From: Dehalococcoidia bacterium
GTDB taxonomy: Bacteria > Chloroflexota > Dehalococcoidia > Tepidiformales > Tepidiformaceae
Length of the DNA stretch: 64,000 nt
NCBI GenBank assembly: GCA_020432045.1
Contig: JAGQHB010000060.1
Coordinates: forward strand, 22,271-86,270
Direction of reading: 5' to 3'
Shown piece after piece: positions 34,103-44,388 of this stretch. The notes beneath the pieces are model-generated. The model saw nothing but the letters and a program-made list of their open reading frames with translations, did no database searches and had not been told where the DNA came from. The position numbers and the translations under genes were made by a program. The stretch's first letter is position 1. Each line of letters begins with the position of its first letter.

Positions 34103-34992
34103 TGGCGGTACTTCTCGTTCTTTCCCCGGATGATGTCGTAGAAGAGGGAGCTGAGCTTGGAGGTGATGGGTCCGGGGACACCGGCTCCGACCGCGCGGCG
34201 ATCGACCTCTGTGATAGGAGTGAGGTGAGCGGCGGTGCCGGTCATGAAGAGTTCGTCGCAGACGTAGAGTTCGGAACGATCGATCGTGCGCTCGACTGTT
34301 TCGATGCCGAGTTCTTCTTTCGCGATCTGGACGACGGTGGCAGCGGTGATTCCTTCGAGGATATTGTCGGAAGGGCTCGGAGTGATGAGCTTGCCGCGAC
34401 GAATCATGAAGATGTTCTCGCCGCTGCCTTCGGAGACGTGTCCGTCGCCGTTGAGCATGATCGCCTCGTCAAAGCCGTTGAGATTGGCTTCGGTCTTGGC
34501 GAGGGCACTGTTGGCGTAGATGCCGGTGACCTTGGCTCGCGGCGGGATGCCGGTGTCGTCTACGCGGCGCCAGGTGCTGGTATGGCAGCGAGCCGATTCG
34601 GGGAGATAGGCCGGGAACGGTGTAACGAAGATCAGGGTGTCATGTTCGAGGTTGTGGAGGCGGACTCCGAGCTGTTCGGCGCTCGTATAGACAAGCGGCC
34701 GGATGTAGACGTCTTCAGTGAAGCCGCTGCGCTCGACGATTTCAAGGGTGACCTCGCAGAGGCGGTCCACGGAATCGCGCATTTCAAGCATCATGACCTT
34801 GGAGCTGAGGGCGAGGCGCTCGTAGTGCTCACGCATGCGGAAGAGGTAGTGGCAGCCGTCATCGGCGTTCCAGTTTCCGCGGATGCCTTCGAACACGGCG
34901 GTCCCATAGTGAAGCGCGTGCGTCATGACGCTGATCTTGGCTTCTTCGATGGGGACGACGTTGCCGCGGAAGTAGGCGTAGGCGCTGGCCAT
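34066..34992 (-). CDS. ilvE: branched-chain amino acid aminotransferase
   Basis: A 308-residue fold-type IV PLP aminotransferase matching IlvE. Seen are MTHALHYGTAVFEGIRG, YIRPLVYTSAEQLGV, the lysine in AKVTGIYANSALAKTEA that should bind PLP, GFDEAIMLNGDGHVSEGSG and the phosphate-binding GITAATVVQIA. It moves amino groups between Leu/Ile/Val and 2-oxoglutarate. GGAG lies seven bases before the ATG at 34992, so that Met, two codons inside the first possible ATG (34998), is preferred. Length normal. Confidence 0.93.
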   Translation of the reverse strand: MASAYAYFRGNVVPIEEAKISVMTHALHYGTAVFEGIRGNWNADDGCHYLFRMREHYERLALSSKVMMLEMRDSVDRLCEVTLEIVERSGFTEDVYIRPLVYTSAEQLGVRLHNLEHDTLIFVTPFPAYLPESARCHTSTWRRVDDTGIPPRAKVTGIYANSALAKTEANLNGFDEAIMLNGDGHVSEGSGENIFMIRRGKLITPSPSDNILEGITAATVVQIAKEELGIETVERTIDRSELYVCDELFMTGTAAHLTPITEVDRRAVGAGVPGPITSKLSSLFYDIIRGKNEKYRQWCTPARARILS

Positions 34993-35054
34993 GTTCATGC
35001 TCCTTGGAGAATCCGGTCGCCGAAGTATAGGAGGAGGTGGAATTGCGCGCCCGC

Positions 35055-35498
35055 TCAGTTGCCTTCGAGGAAGGTGGGGTATTCGCATTCCGGCACGGAG
35101 GAAACGGCGGCAGCAAGGCGGGAGCGGACGGACGCTTCGGGTACGGGCGGATCACGCGTCACGAGGTAGGTGGGCTCATCCAGTGCGTCCTTGAGATAGT
35201 CGAGGAATTCCTGATGGAAGGTGGCCACATCCGGGGGCGGGACGATCGCCTGCATGGAGTCGTAGTAGTCCTGGACAACCTTGACGAGGCCGTCGCGAGT
35301 CTCCGTGAGGAGCGACTCGCGGAAGTTGGTGACTCCCGTGCAAAACACCTTGAGGTATGCCTCGTCAGTGAGCGGGTCACCTGACGGCGTCACCGGCGAT
35401 GCTGCGGCCGGTGCCGGGTCGTCCTTGCTGTCGCTACCGCAGGAAACGAGCAGCACCGGCGCCAGGGCGACCACCAGGATTATTGGAAGGATCTTCAT
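35055..35498 (-). CDS. putative lipoprotein
   Basis: A 147-residue protein with a lipoprotein signal: MKILPIILVVALAPVL, lipobox LVSC with C20, then an Asp/Ala/Pro-rich spacer. The mature part is helical and acidic with two further cysteines (FCTGV, PECEY). No family recognised. The ATG at 35498 is preferred over the upstream one at 35516 because it starts the signal peptide directly. Unlinked to its neighbours by function as far as I can see. Confidence 0.78.
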   Translation of the reverse strand: MKILPIILVVALAPVLLVSCGSDSKDDPAPAAASPVTPSGDPLTDEAYLKVFCTGVTNFRESLLTETRDGLVKVVQDYYDSMQAIVPPPDVATFHQEFLDYLKDALDEPTYLVTRDPPVPEASVRSRLAAAVSSVPECEYPTFLEGN

Positions 35499-35545
35499 CG
35501 ATGTGGATGGTATCACCGAGAAGCACCTGCCTTCGTCGAGGCGGT

Positions 35546-36397
35546 TCAGAGGAGGATCCGGTGGGGCGCGTCACCGGGCCTGCGGCGCCAGCCTGTGACC
35601 AGCCAGCGACTGCCGCCGGGAGTGTCGACCTCTTCGATCCGGCAGCGCGTGGGCGAACCGAGAGCAGTCGCCGCAGATGCACTGAATCGCTCCCGATGTC
35701 CTGGGTCGGGGGCGGCCAGGGGCGAGTCCTCCACGCCAAGGTTGTTGAGGTGAAATTCACCGAGGGCGAGGAGCCAGCCGAGAATGATCTCGGCGAGGCC
35801 GAGGTGGAAGTCCCGGTCGCCGAAGGAGACGAGAACGCGGCCGGGGGTGGATTCGCTGCCTACGGTCAGGAGCGTCGCACCGAAGTGCGGTAGAGCAAGG
35901 TCGGACGATTGGCGATAGACGCCGCCCAGGGTGGGGTAGCGGGCGAGGGCCTCGGCGCTGCGGTAGGCATGGAGACGGAACTCGGTGGCATGGAGGTCGT
36001 GCGCGGGGCCAATGCCATCTTCGTCCAGCCACTGCTGCCACTCTGAGGAGTCGGTGCCGCCAAGGCTCACCTGTGCCGCGGCAAAATCGCAGGATGCGCG
36101 GACGAGAGGTATGGCGGCCACGTAGTTTCCCCATTGCAGGGCCTGGACGGCCTGGAGACGGCTAAGCCAGGATCGTGACCACGCCGACATTGCGGCCGCC
36201 ACGCGCTGGTTGCGGAACTTGGCGCCGGACGACGCCTCTGCGGCGGCGCCTTCGATGTCAAGCCCCTGGAGGACGAGTGCGATTTCGGGGTCAAGGACGA
36301 ACCCTGCCTGGCGGTATGCATCTGCGGCAGGAGAGCCTGTGGGCGGACGCGTTGCGCCGTGGACAGCGGTATTGATACGAGGCGGCGAGACGCGCAT
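35546..36397 (-). CDS. hypothetical protein downstream of eno
   Basis: A 283-residue protein I cannot place. It is mostly helical and rich in Ala and Trp (SAWSRSWLSRLQAVQALQWG, LAEIILGWLLALGEFHLNN), with no membrane helix or signal. The ATG at 36397 is the first start after the preceding gene's stop in this frame; the frame remains open upstream but antisense-like. It is last in the probable order def, eno, unknown, unknown on the minus strand, separated by 46 bases. Confidence 0.6.
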   Translation of the reverse strand: MRVSPPRINTAVHGATRPPTGSPAADAYRQAGFVLDPEIALVLQGLDIEGAAAEASSGAKFRNQRVAAAMSAWSRSWLSRLQAVQALQWGNYVAAIPLVRASCDFAAAQVSLGGTDSSEWQQWLDEDGIGPAHDLHATEFRLHAYRSAEALARYPTLGGVYRQSSDLALPHFGATLLTVGSESTPGRVLVSFGDRDFHLGLAEIILGWLLALGEFHLNNLGVEDSPLAAPDPGHRERFSASAATALGSPTRCRIEEVDTPGGSRWLVTGWRRRPGDAPHRILL

Positions 36398-36443
36398 CAG
36401 AAGTGCACCCGCTGCGTTGGGCCATGCACCGTGTGGTGGTTCA

Positions 36444-36959
36444 TCATTGGTTCTTCCGAGCTTCGCGGGCTCGCTTGATGAGCGCGAGGCGGCGTTCGTG
36501 GAGTCCGGCGGGTTCGCCAGGCACCGGGAAGATGGCCCAGTTGAGAAGGAGCGAGTCCTGTGCCAGTTCGGGGACGGCTTCAAGGAAGTCGAGGGCGTGA
36601 TTGGCGCCGATGGATGACGAGGAGACGACGGCATCGACGACACCAGGCTGGGCGGCGGCAGCGGAGGGCGCGGTCAGTGCCTGGACAATGTCGCAGATAG
36701 CCGAGGCAAGGAGCTCGTCCACTTCTTCTGGGCCTACGTGTGCGATGGGCAATTCGGAAGCACCAGCGGCAGGCTGCGATATCGTGGCGACGGCCCCATC
36801 GTAGTGATGCAGGAGCAGGCCGAACGTTGCAGCAACGGTTGCGCCGGTAGCGGGGCAGATGGCATCGAACTCAGCATCCTCCAACAAGTCAGCGACCGTA
36901 CGAAGCGCCGCGATGTCATAGATGAACCGGTCGGCGGCGGCACGGAGGAAGATGTTCAC
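36444..36959 (-). CDS. hypothetical protein immediately downstream of eno
   Basis: A 171-residue protein of unknown family, start GTG at 36959, 13 bases after the enolase stop. It begins MNIFLRAAADRFIYDIAALR and has an ATVAATFGLLLHHYDGAVAT segment that may be a buried helix; the C-terminus is basic (ERRLALIKRAREARKNQ). No catalytic motif seen. Close spacing suggests co-transcription with eno. Coding support is the long frame that starts exactly after eno and the helical amphipathic pattern. Confidence 0.6.
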   Translation of the reverse strand: MNIFLRAAADRFIYDIAALRTVADLLEDAEFDAICPATGATVAATFGLLLHHYDGAVATISQPAAGASELPIAHVGPEEVDELLASAICDIVQALTAPSAAAAQPGVVDAVVSSSSIGANHALDFLEAVPELAQDSLLLNWAIFPVPGEPAGLHERRLALIKRAREARKNQ

Positions 36960-36972
36960 AGGCTGCTCGCTG

Positions 36973-38852
<1,880 letters not shown>

Positions 38853-38942
38853 GGAAATCGCTCCGAAAGCAGGTTCGCGGGGGCCCGCGGCCCGAGTGGC
38901 GGTAGTGTAGCGCGAGCGGAAGCTGGGCGCTCTTGTAGCGGA

Positions 38943-38965
38943 GATAGTGTCAGTCCTACACTATC
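38943..38965. promoter_or_regulatory. perfect palindrome upstream of nadBC (candidate repressor operator)
   Basis: GATAGTGT (38943-38950) and ACACTATC (38958-38965) form a perfect 8-bp inverted repeat with a 7-base spacer, 48 bases before the nadB start. A further TAGTGTA half site lies at 38903-38909. TACACT (38957-38962) with TTGTAG (38933-38938) may be the promoter the operator covers. NAD-synthesis genes in other bacteria are controlled by repressors such as NrtR or NiaR; which one acts here cannot be read. Confidence 0.55.
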
Positions 38966-39012
38966 GTGATGCCAGACCAGGTTGCTATCGCCACACTGCC
39001 GGTCGCCCGCGG

Positions 39013-40551
39013 GTGAAGTACCGCGTCATCGTGATCGGGAGCGGGATCTCGGGCCTTTTCGTGGCGCTGGAAACGCGACATCTCGGGCCGGTGCTGGTGC
39101 TGACCAAGGGGAGCATCGACGACTGCAACACGAAATGGGCACAGGGCGGGATTGCCGCTGCAGTGGGTGCGCTGGATTCATTCGAACAGCACCTGGCGGA
39201 CACGATCGTAGCGGGGGCCGGGCTGGTGGACGCGGACGCAGCGCGGATCCTTTGTGAGGAAGCGCCCGCGCGGATTGCCGACCTCGTGCAGTACGGCGTC
39301 TCGTTTGACGAGATAGAAGGGGTAGTTTCGCTCGGGAAAGAGGCGGCTCACGGGCAAAACCGGATTCTCCACGCGGGCGGCGACCGGACGGGTGCAGCGA
39401 TCGAGACAGCCCTGAGTTTTTCGACGCAACAGGCGGAGATCACGGTATTCGACTACAGCCTCGCGACGCGGCTGCTCGCAAAGGACGGGCGGGTCGTGGG
39501 CGTCGAGGCACTCGACCTCCAGTCAGGACAGCGCGAGGAATACTTCGCAGACGCAGTGGTGATCGCGACGGGCGGTGCTGGTCAGCTTTATGACTACACG
39601 ACGAACCCGGACATCGCGACGGGCGACGGGATTGCCCTGGCGTTTGAAGCGGGGGCCGAGGTAAGCGACCTGGAGTTCTACCAGTTCCACCCGACGGCGT
39701 TGCGGCTGGAGGGGGCGCCGCCTTTCCTGATCTCGGAAGCGGTGCGAGGCGAGGGTGCGGTACTGCGGAACGCAGCCGGGGACGCGTTCATGCCTCGATA
39801 TCACAAGCTTGCAGACCTCGCGCCGCGGGACGTGGTAGCGCGAGCGATCGTGCGGGAGATGAGGGCTGCGTCCGCGGACCATGTCGTGCTGGACTGCACC
39901 GGACTCCACGGGATGGACGTTGCAGCCCGATTCCCGGGCATCTACAGCTACTGCCATGGCCAGGGGATCGATATGCGGACGACGCCGATCCCGGTGGCGC
40001 CCGCGGCGCATTACATGATGGGCGGCATCCGGACGGACACTATGGGACGGACGACGGTCGCGGGCCTCTATGCCTGTGGGGAGTGTGCCTGCACTGGTGT
40101 CCACGGGGCGAACCGTCTGGCAAGCAATTCGTTGATGGAGACGGTCGTGTTCGGCAAGCGCGTGGCGGAGGATCTCGCGCGGGGCGAAACACCGCCAGCG
40201 CCACAGACCGCGGACGCCATCGTGGCGCCCGAGGTGCTGGACGGTGCAGCAGGAGATCACACTACCATCCGAAGCCTGATGTGGGATGCCGTTGGTATCG
40301 AGCGGGACGGGACGCGGCTGCGCGCGGCACTGGAAAGGCTCTCCGCCACGGCGCCCGAAACGGGCATCAACGACGACGCGCGGACGCGGCGTGATGTTGA
40401 AGAGCGGCGAGGGATGAGTTCGCTTGCCAGGCTGATGACGCGTGCTGCCCTGCAGCGAGAAGAGAGCCGGGGCGGGCACTACCGGCGAGACTTCCCGGAG
40501 ACGGACGATCTCCGGTGGAAGCGGCACCAGGTGTTTCGCAATGATGCTTGA
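39013..40551 (+). CDS. nadB: L-aspartate oxidase
   Basis: A 512-residue flavoenzyme that oxidises L-aspartate to iminoaspartate, first step of NAD synthesis. Seen: VIVIGSGISGLFVAL (FAD loop), CNTKWAQGGIAAAVG, the substrate/FAD segments DLEFYQFHPTAL and SEAVRGEGAVLRN, and the C-terminal CGECACTGVHGANRLASNSL. The C-terminal helical domain is present. GTG at 39013 gives the family-typical start two residues before the FAD strand; the open frame upstream overlaps the palindrome. Overlaps nadC by eleven bases; NadA is not in the window. Confidence 0.95.
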   Translation: MKYRVIVIGSGISGLFVALETRHLGPVLVLTKGSIDDCNTKWAQGGIAAAVGALDSFEQHLADTIVAGAGLVDADAARILCEEAPARIADLVQYGVSFDEIEGVVSLGKEAAHGQNRILHAGGDRTGAAIETALSFSTQQAEITVFDYSLATRLLAKDGRVVGVEALDLQSGQREEYFADAVVIATGGAGQLYDYTTNPDIATGDGIALAFEAGAEVSDLEFYQFHPTALRLEGAPPFLISEAVRGEGAVLRNAAGDAFMPRYHKLADLAPRDVVARAIVREMRAASADHVVLDCTGLHGMDVAARFPGIYSYCHGQGIDMRTTPIPVAPAAHYMMGGIRTDTMGRTTVAGLYACGECACTGVHGANRLASNSLMETVVFGKRVAEDLARGETPPAPQTADAIVAPEVLDGAAGDHTTIRSLMWDAVGIERDGTRLRAALERLSATAPETGINDDARTRRDVEERRGMSSLARLMTRAALQREESRGGHYRRDFPETDDLRWKRHQVFRNDA

Positions 40552-41404
40552 ACCGTTGGATGCGGGGCTGATTGAGCGGCTCGTCCGCGAAGCGCTAGAG
40601 GAAGACCGTGCCTTCGAGGATGCCACCACACTGGCGACGGTGGACGCGAGCCTGATGGGACGGGGCGTGTTCCTCGCAAAGGAAGATGGAGTGCTGGCGG
40701 GGATCGCAGTGGCGCGGGCTACGTTTGAGGCGATCGACCCGGGCGTCCGGTTTGAGGGATCGGTGGTGGACGGGAGTGCGTTCTCGAAGGGCGACATCCT
40801 CGCGGAGGTGCGAGGGCCGGTGCGCGCGTTGTTACAGGCGGAGCGCGTGGCGCTGAACTTCCTGCAACGGATGTCAGGAACGGCGACGATGGCCTCGCAG
40901 TTCGTTCGCGAGGTGCAGGGTACAAAGGCGGTGATCCTGGACACCAGGAAAACGACGCCCGGGCTGCGGGACCTCGAGAAGTACGCGGTGCGCTGCGGAG
41001 GGGCGACCAACCACCGCCGCGACCTGGCCGTGATGGCGATGATCAAGGATAACCACCGCGAGGCACTGGCCCGGGAAGGCCGTTCGCTGGCGGACGGCGT
41101 TGCGGCGATCAGAGCGCGGACTCCCGGTATCGCGGTCGAGGTGGAGGTGGACTCGCTCGACGACCTGGACGCGGCACTGGCGGCCGAGCCGGAGTGGATC
41201 CTGCTCGACAACATGCACGTCGCAACGATGGCGGTGGCAGTGCGGCGCTCAGCTGGCCGGACGAAATTGGAAGCGAGCGGCGGCGTAAAGCTGGACACGG
41301 TGAGAGCCATCGCGGAGACGGGCGTGGATGCGATTTCGGCGGGGGCGCTGACGCACAGCGCGCGGGCGTTGGACATCAGCCTGGAGCTTGAGTTCCAGGG
41401 CTGA
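40541..41404 (+). CDS. nadC: nicotinate-nucleotide pyrophosphorylase (quinolinate phosphoribosyltransferase)
   Basis: A 287-residue QPRTase, third step of de novo NAD synthesis (quinolinate + PRPP to NaMN). Motifs: NFLQRMSGTAT, ILDTRKTTPGLRDLEKYAV, the active-site region MIKDNHREAL, VEVEVDSLDDL and ASGGVKLDTVRAIAETGVD. Length normal. Start at ATG 40541 (or the adjacent ATG 40544) inside the end of nadB, so translation is coupled. It converges on the exonuclease gene with 25 bases between. Confidence 0.95.
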   Translation: MMLEPLDAGLIERLVREALEEDRAFEDATTLATVDASLMGRGVFLAKEDGVLAGIAVARATFEAIDPGVRFEGSVVDGSAFSKGDILAEVRGPVRALLQAERVALNFLQRMSGTATMASQFVREVQGTKAVILDTRKTTPGLRDLEKYAVRCGGATNHRRDLAVMAMIKDNHREALAREGRSLADGVAAIRARTPGIAVEVEVDSLDDLDAALAAEPEWILLDNMHVATMAVAVRRSAGRTKLEASGGVKLDTVRAIAETGVDAISAGALTHSARALDISLELEFQG

Positions 41405-41429
41405 GCGGCCGAGACACGGCGGACCGTGG

Positions 41430-42434
41430 CTAGCCGACAAGGGCAGACATGGCGATGACCGTGGCCTCGAGGTCGAGGCCGGAGATACGCTGGTCTTTGA
41501 ACCAGGCGCGGAAGGCGGGCTCGTCCCATGTACCGGCCCAGGTCACGTCATCGATGTGTTCGAAGCGGCCGGCCGCGAGGCGGAGGTCCATGAGCTGGCG
41601 GTTGCGGGCGACGATTGCGGCGGCTTCGCCACTGTAGAGCGCGGCTTCGAGCTTCGCGTTGGCGCGCCCAAGGGCTCCGGCGGCACGCATGGGGTGTTCG
41701 AGGTAGTCATCGAGAGGGGCCCGTTGGAGGAGGCGAGCGGCTCCGATTGTGCCGAGGCCGGGGATGCCGGGTAGGTCGTCGGACGTGTCGCCGCTGGCCG
41801 CGCGGTAATCGAGGTAGCGCTCAGGCGGGAAGGTGACGAGTTCGCCGTTTGATGCCTTCGGGGCGACGTGTTCGTCAAAGTTGTCGACGTTCACGACGAC
41901 ACGCTTGACGGTGGAGTAGATGCTGATGCGTTCACCGACCAGTTGTAGGAAGTCACGGTCAGTGGAGGCGATGCGGACGTGTGGCGGCGCGTGGAGGGCA
42001 GCGAAAGCCATGAGGTCGTCCGCTTCAGTGTTGACGCCTCGCGCAATCGTGATGGGGAGCATCGAAGCCATCTCCGAGAACTGGCGGATTGCTTCGACGA
42101 TGTGGACTTCGTTGTCCATGAACTGAGGATCTGATTCGCGGCCGGTCTGGTATGTGGGCCAAATCGAACGGCGGAAGAGGGGGCGGCCCTCATCGAAGGC
42201 AACGGTCAGACCGGAGACGCGGCCGGCATTCTTGCGTGCCAGTGCGGCGGGTGAGCCAGGGGTCGGAGGTTCACCGGCGCGGACGACGAGGCCGAGCGCA
42301 GAACCGGTGAGCCCAAGGAGGGCGGTACGGACGCGCTGTTCGGGCGTCTCCGGGTTGATGGATCGACGGAGGGCGTGGTAGCCGGCCCAGGCGAGGTTGT
42401 TGCCGTCGGCGATGAGGAGGAGGGGTTCGTCCAT
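41430..42434 (-). CDS. 5'-3' exonuclease (PolA N-terminal/FEN-like), stand-alone
   Basis: A 334-residue protein with the 5'-3' exonuclease fold of DNA polymerase I without a polymerase domain. Metal and DNA motifs: IADGNNLAW, VAFDEGRPLFRR, GVNTEADDLMAFAAL, ASTDRDFLQLV and the helix-3-turn-helix GDTSDDLPGIPGLGTIGA. Such stand-alone flap nucleases remove RNA primers or displaced flaps. It is somewhat longer than the common 290-residue form, with an added C-terminal section (FEHIDDVTWAGTWDEPAF). ATG at 42434. Confidence 0.9.
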   Translation of the reverse strand: MDEPLLLIADGNNLAWAGYHALRRSINPETPEQRVRTALLGLTGSALGLVVRAGEPPTPGSPAALARKNAGRVSGLTVAFDEGRPLFRRSIWPTYQTGRESDPQFMDNEVHIVEAIRQFSEMASMLPITIARGVNTEADDLMAFAALHAPPHVRIASTDRDFLQLVGERISIYSTVKRVVVNVDNFDEHVAPKASNGELVTFPPERYLDYRAASGDTSDDLPGIPGLGTIGAARLLQRAPLDDYLEHPMRAAGALGRANAKLEAALYSGEAAAIVARNRQLMDLRLAAGRFEHIDDVTWAGTWDEPAFRAWFKDQRISGLDLEATVIAMSALVG

Positions 42435-42466
42435 GCCGAGGGGATGGTAGCAGAGGCGTGCACTGG

Positions 42467-43102
42467 TTAGCCGCAGGCGATGAGGTTCGGCCCGACGATC
42501 CGCATGAGGGCTTGTTCGCGGAGCGTCGCCACACCGATCGGGAGCCGGTCGGTCATCAATCGATAGCCGGCCTGTGAAGTAGAACAGGCCGGGACGGGGC
42601 TAAATCCAGCAGCGCTGCGCGTGAGATACGTAAAGAACGGTTGGCCGGGCGTGCGGTTCATGCGCAGGTCATCGGTGACTGACGGCGCACCAAGTGGCCG
42701 CTGCGCGTCTATATCGGAAAAGGCAGCGGGACCGAGTGCATTGAGCAATTGTGCATGAGTGAGGTTGATACCGAAGAACACGACGCCGCGCGTGAACCAG
42801 CCAACCAGCTGATCCTGGGAGATGGAGGCCAGCGAGGAAGCGTCGACCGCGATGCCCCATGCGGATCCGCTATTGATCCGGTCTTGAACTTCCGTGGGGG
42901 AGGCGGACCGGGTGAGCGCGAGCGTATCGGACCAGAACCGCGGGAACTGGTCTCCGCCACCAAGGTAGACCACTCCCGGGACGTGGCTCTTCCCAGGGTC
43001 ACTGGCGCCGAACAGCATGAAGGCTGCCGCGAGAGACGCCAGGAGCGTGAGTGCAGACGCTATCGCAACCGTCCGCCACCCTGCGATTGTTGTGCTTCGC
43101 GT
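42467..43102 (-). CDS. membrane-anchored hypothetical protein with apparent ACG start
   Basis: An unknown protein. The first ATG in frame (43018) would give 183 residues lacking an N-terminal segment. Upstream, in the same open frame, 28 further codons encode a textbook signal anchor: Arg-rich start, then VAIASALTLLASLAAAF. No ATG, GTG or TTG exists between the in-frame stop (43127-43129) and 43018. An ideal GGGGAGG (43111-43117) sits eight bases before the codon ACG at 43100-43102, so I extend to there. The product would be 211 residues, with no recognised domain (segments YLGGGDQFPRFW and VVFFGINLTHAQLLNAL). Start assignment is inference. Confidence 0.6.
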   Translation of the reverse strand, partial: TRSTTIAGWRTVAIASALTLLASLAAAFMLFGASDPGKSHVPGVVYLGGGDQFPRFWSDTLALTRSASPTEVQDRINSGSAWGIAVDASSLASISQDQLVGWFTRGVVFFGINLTHAQLLNALGPAAFSDIDAQRPLGAPSVTDDLRMNRTPGQPFFTYLTRSAAGFSPVPACSTSQAGYRLMTDRLPIGVATLREQALMRIVGPNLIACG

Positions 43103-43197
43103 CGGGAATTCCTCCCCTCGATGTGTCTATCGTACCAAGTGGGATGAACCTCAGTCCGGTAGGCTACGGGCCGCGCGGCAGCGCCAGGAGGACAGCG

Positions 43198-44388
43198 ATG
43201 GAGATCCCGTGGCGGATGAAGTTCGGCGTGTTCATGGCTCCATTCCACCCGGTGGGCGACAACCCCGGGCTGGCGATGGAGCGGGACGTGCGGACAGTTC
43301 AGTGGCTGGACGAGTTCCGATATGACGAGGCGTGGATCGGCGAGCACCACTCGGCGGGATGGGAAACGATCGCGAGCCCGGAGCTGTTCATCGCGCACGC
43401 TGCCGCGCTGACGAAGACGATCAAGCTCGGGACGGGCGTGATTTCGCTGCCGTACCACAACCCGTACCACGTTGCGGACCGGATGGTGCAGCTCGATCAG
43501 CTGACACGGGGGCGAGTGATGCTGGGAGTGGGACCGGGCGCGCTGCCTTCGGACGCGTACCAGTTCGAGCTCGATCCAACACGGCAGCGGCCGCAAATGG
43601 ACGAGGCGCTTGGCGTCATCCAGCGGCTGCTGGCGGGCGAGACGGTGACGCACGAGAGCGACTGGATCCACTTGAAGGAGTCACGGATCCAGATGCCACT
43701 GTACTCAGAGAAGTTGCCTGTGTTCGTAGCTTCGACGCTTTCGCCGGCGGGGCCGACGATCGCGGGCAAACACGGCGCCGGGCTTATCAACGTGTCGACG
43801 TTCATGCCGGCGGGGTTGGACCTGAAGCGCGTGTGGGAGATGTATTCGGAGCACTCTGAAACGAACGGGCACGTGGCGGACCGGCGGAACTGGCGGCTGA
43901 TGTTGCCGATCTACATCGCTGAGTCGCGCGAGGAGGCGTGGCGTGATGTGAGCGAGGGTGCTTATGCGTTCCAAAAAGGCTACTTCGACAACACGCTGGG
44001 GCGGACGTTCCAGTACCGGGGCGAGGCGAAGGACTTCGCGCAGGTGATGAGCCAGGCGGGCGGCGCGATCATCGGGACGCCTGAGGACGCGGTCACGGCG
44101 ATCGAGAAGATCTGGGACCTCACGGGGGGATTCGGTGGGCTGCTGGGGCTGGCACACGAATGGGCGCCGGCGGAGAAGATGCAGCGTTCCTACGAACTGT
44201 TCGCGCGCTGGGTAGCGCCGCACTTCCAGGGATCGCTGAAGCCGATCATGACGTCGCACAGGTGGGCAGCCGAGAACCGGGATCGACTCAACAAGAACGA
44301 GGTGAGCGCGGTCGTTGCTGCCTTCAACACGCTGGGCGCACCTGCGCCGCAGGTTGTTTATGGGCAGCAGACGACCGATGGCGGCTGA
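43198..44388 (+). CDS. LLM class flavin-dependent oxidoreductase
   Basis: A 396-residue luciferase-like monooxygenase. Seen: KFGVFMAPFHPVGDNP, DEAWIGEHHSAGWETIASPE (typical of the LuxA/limonene-monooxygenase side of the family), KLGTGVISLPYHNPYHVADR, LTRGRVMLGVGPGALPSDA and a C-terminal helical part. It should use FMNH2 (or F420H2) to oxygenate or reduce a small organic substrate. AGGAGG six bases before the ATG at 43198 settles the start. The toroid gene begins inside its last eleven bases, so the two are co-translated. Confidence 0.93.
   Translation: MEIPWRMKFGVFMAPFHPVGDNPGLAMERDVRTVQWLDEFRYDEAWIGEHHSAGWETIASPELFIAHAAALTKTIKLGTGVISLPYHNPYHVADRMVQLDQLTRGRVMLGVGPGALPSDAYQFELDPTRQRPQMDEALGVIQRLLAGETVTHESDWIHLKESRIQMPLYSEKLPVFVASTLSPAGPTIAGKHGAGLINVSTFMPAGLDLKRVWEMYSEHSETNGHVADRRNWRLMLPIYIAESREEAWRDVSEGAYAFQKGYFDNTLGRTFQYRGEAKDFAQVMSQAGGAIIGTPEDAVTAIEKIWDLTGGFGGLLGLAHEWAPAEKMQRSYELFARWVAPHFQGSLKPIMTSHRWAAENRDRLNKNEVSAVVAAFNTLGAPAPQVVYGQQTTDGG

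Noticed and set aside
39523..41529. 668-codon open frame opposite nadB and nadC
   Set aside because: Shadow of two well-recognised genes in a high-GC sequence.
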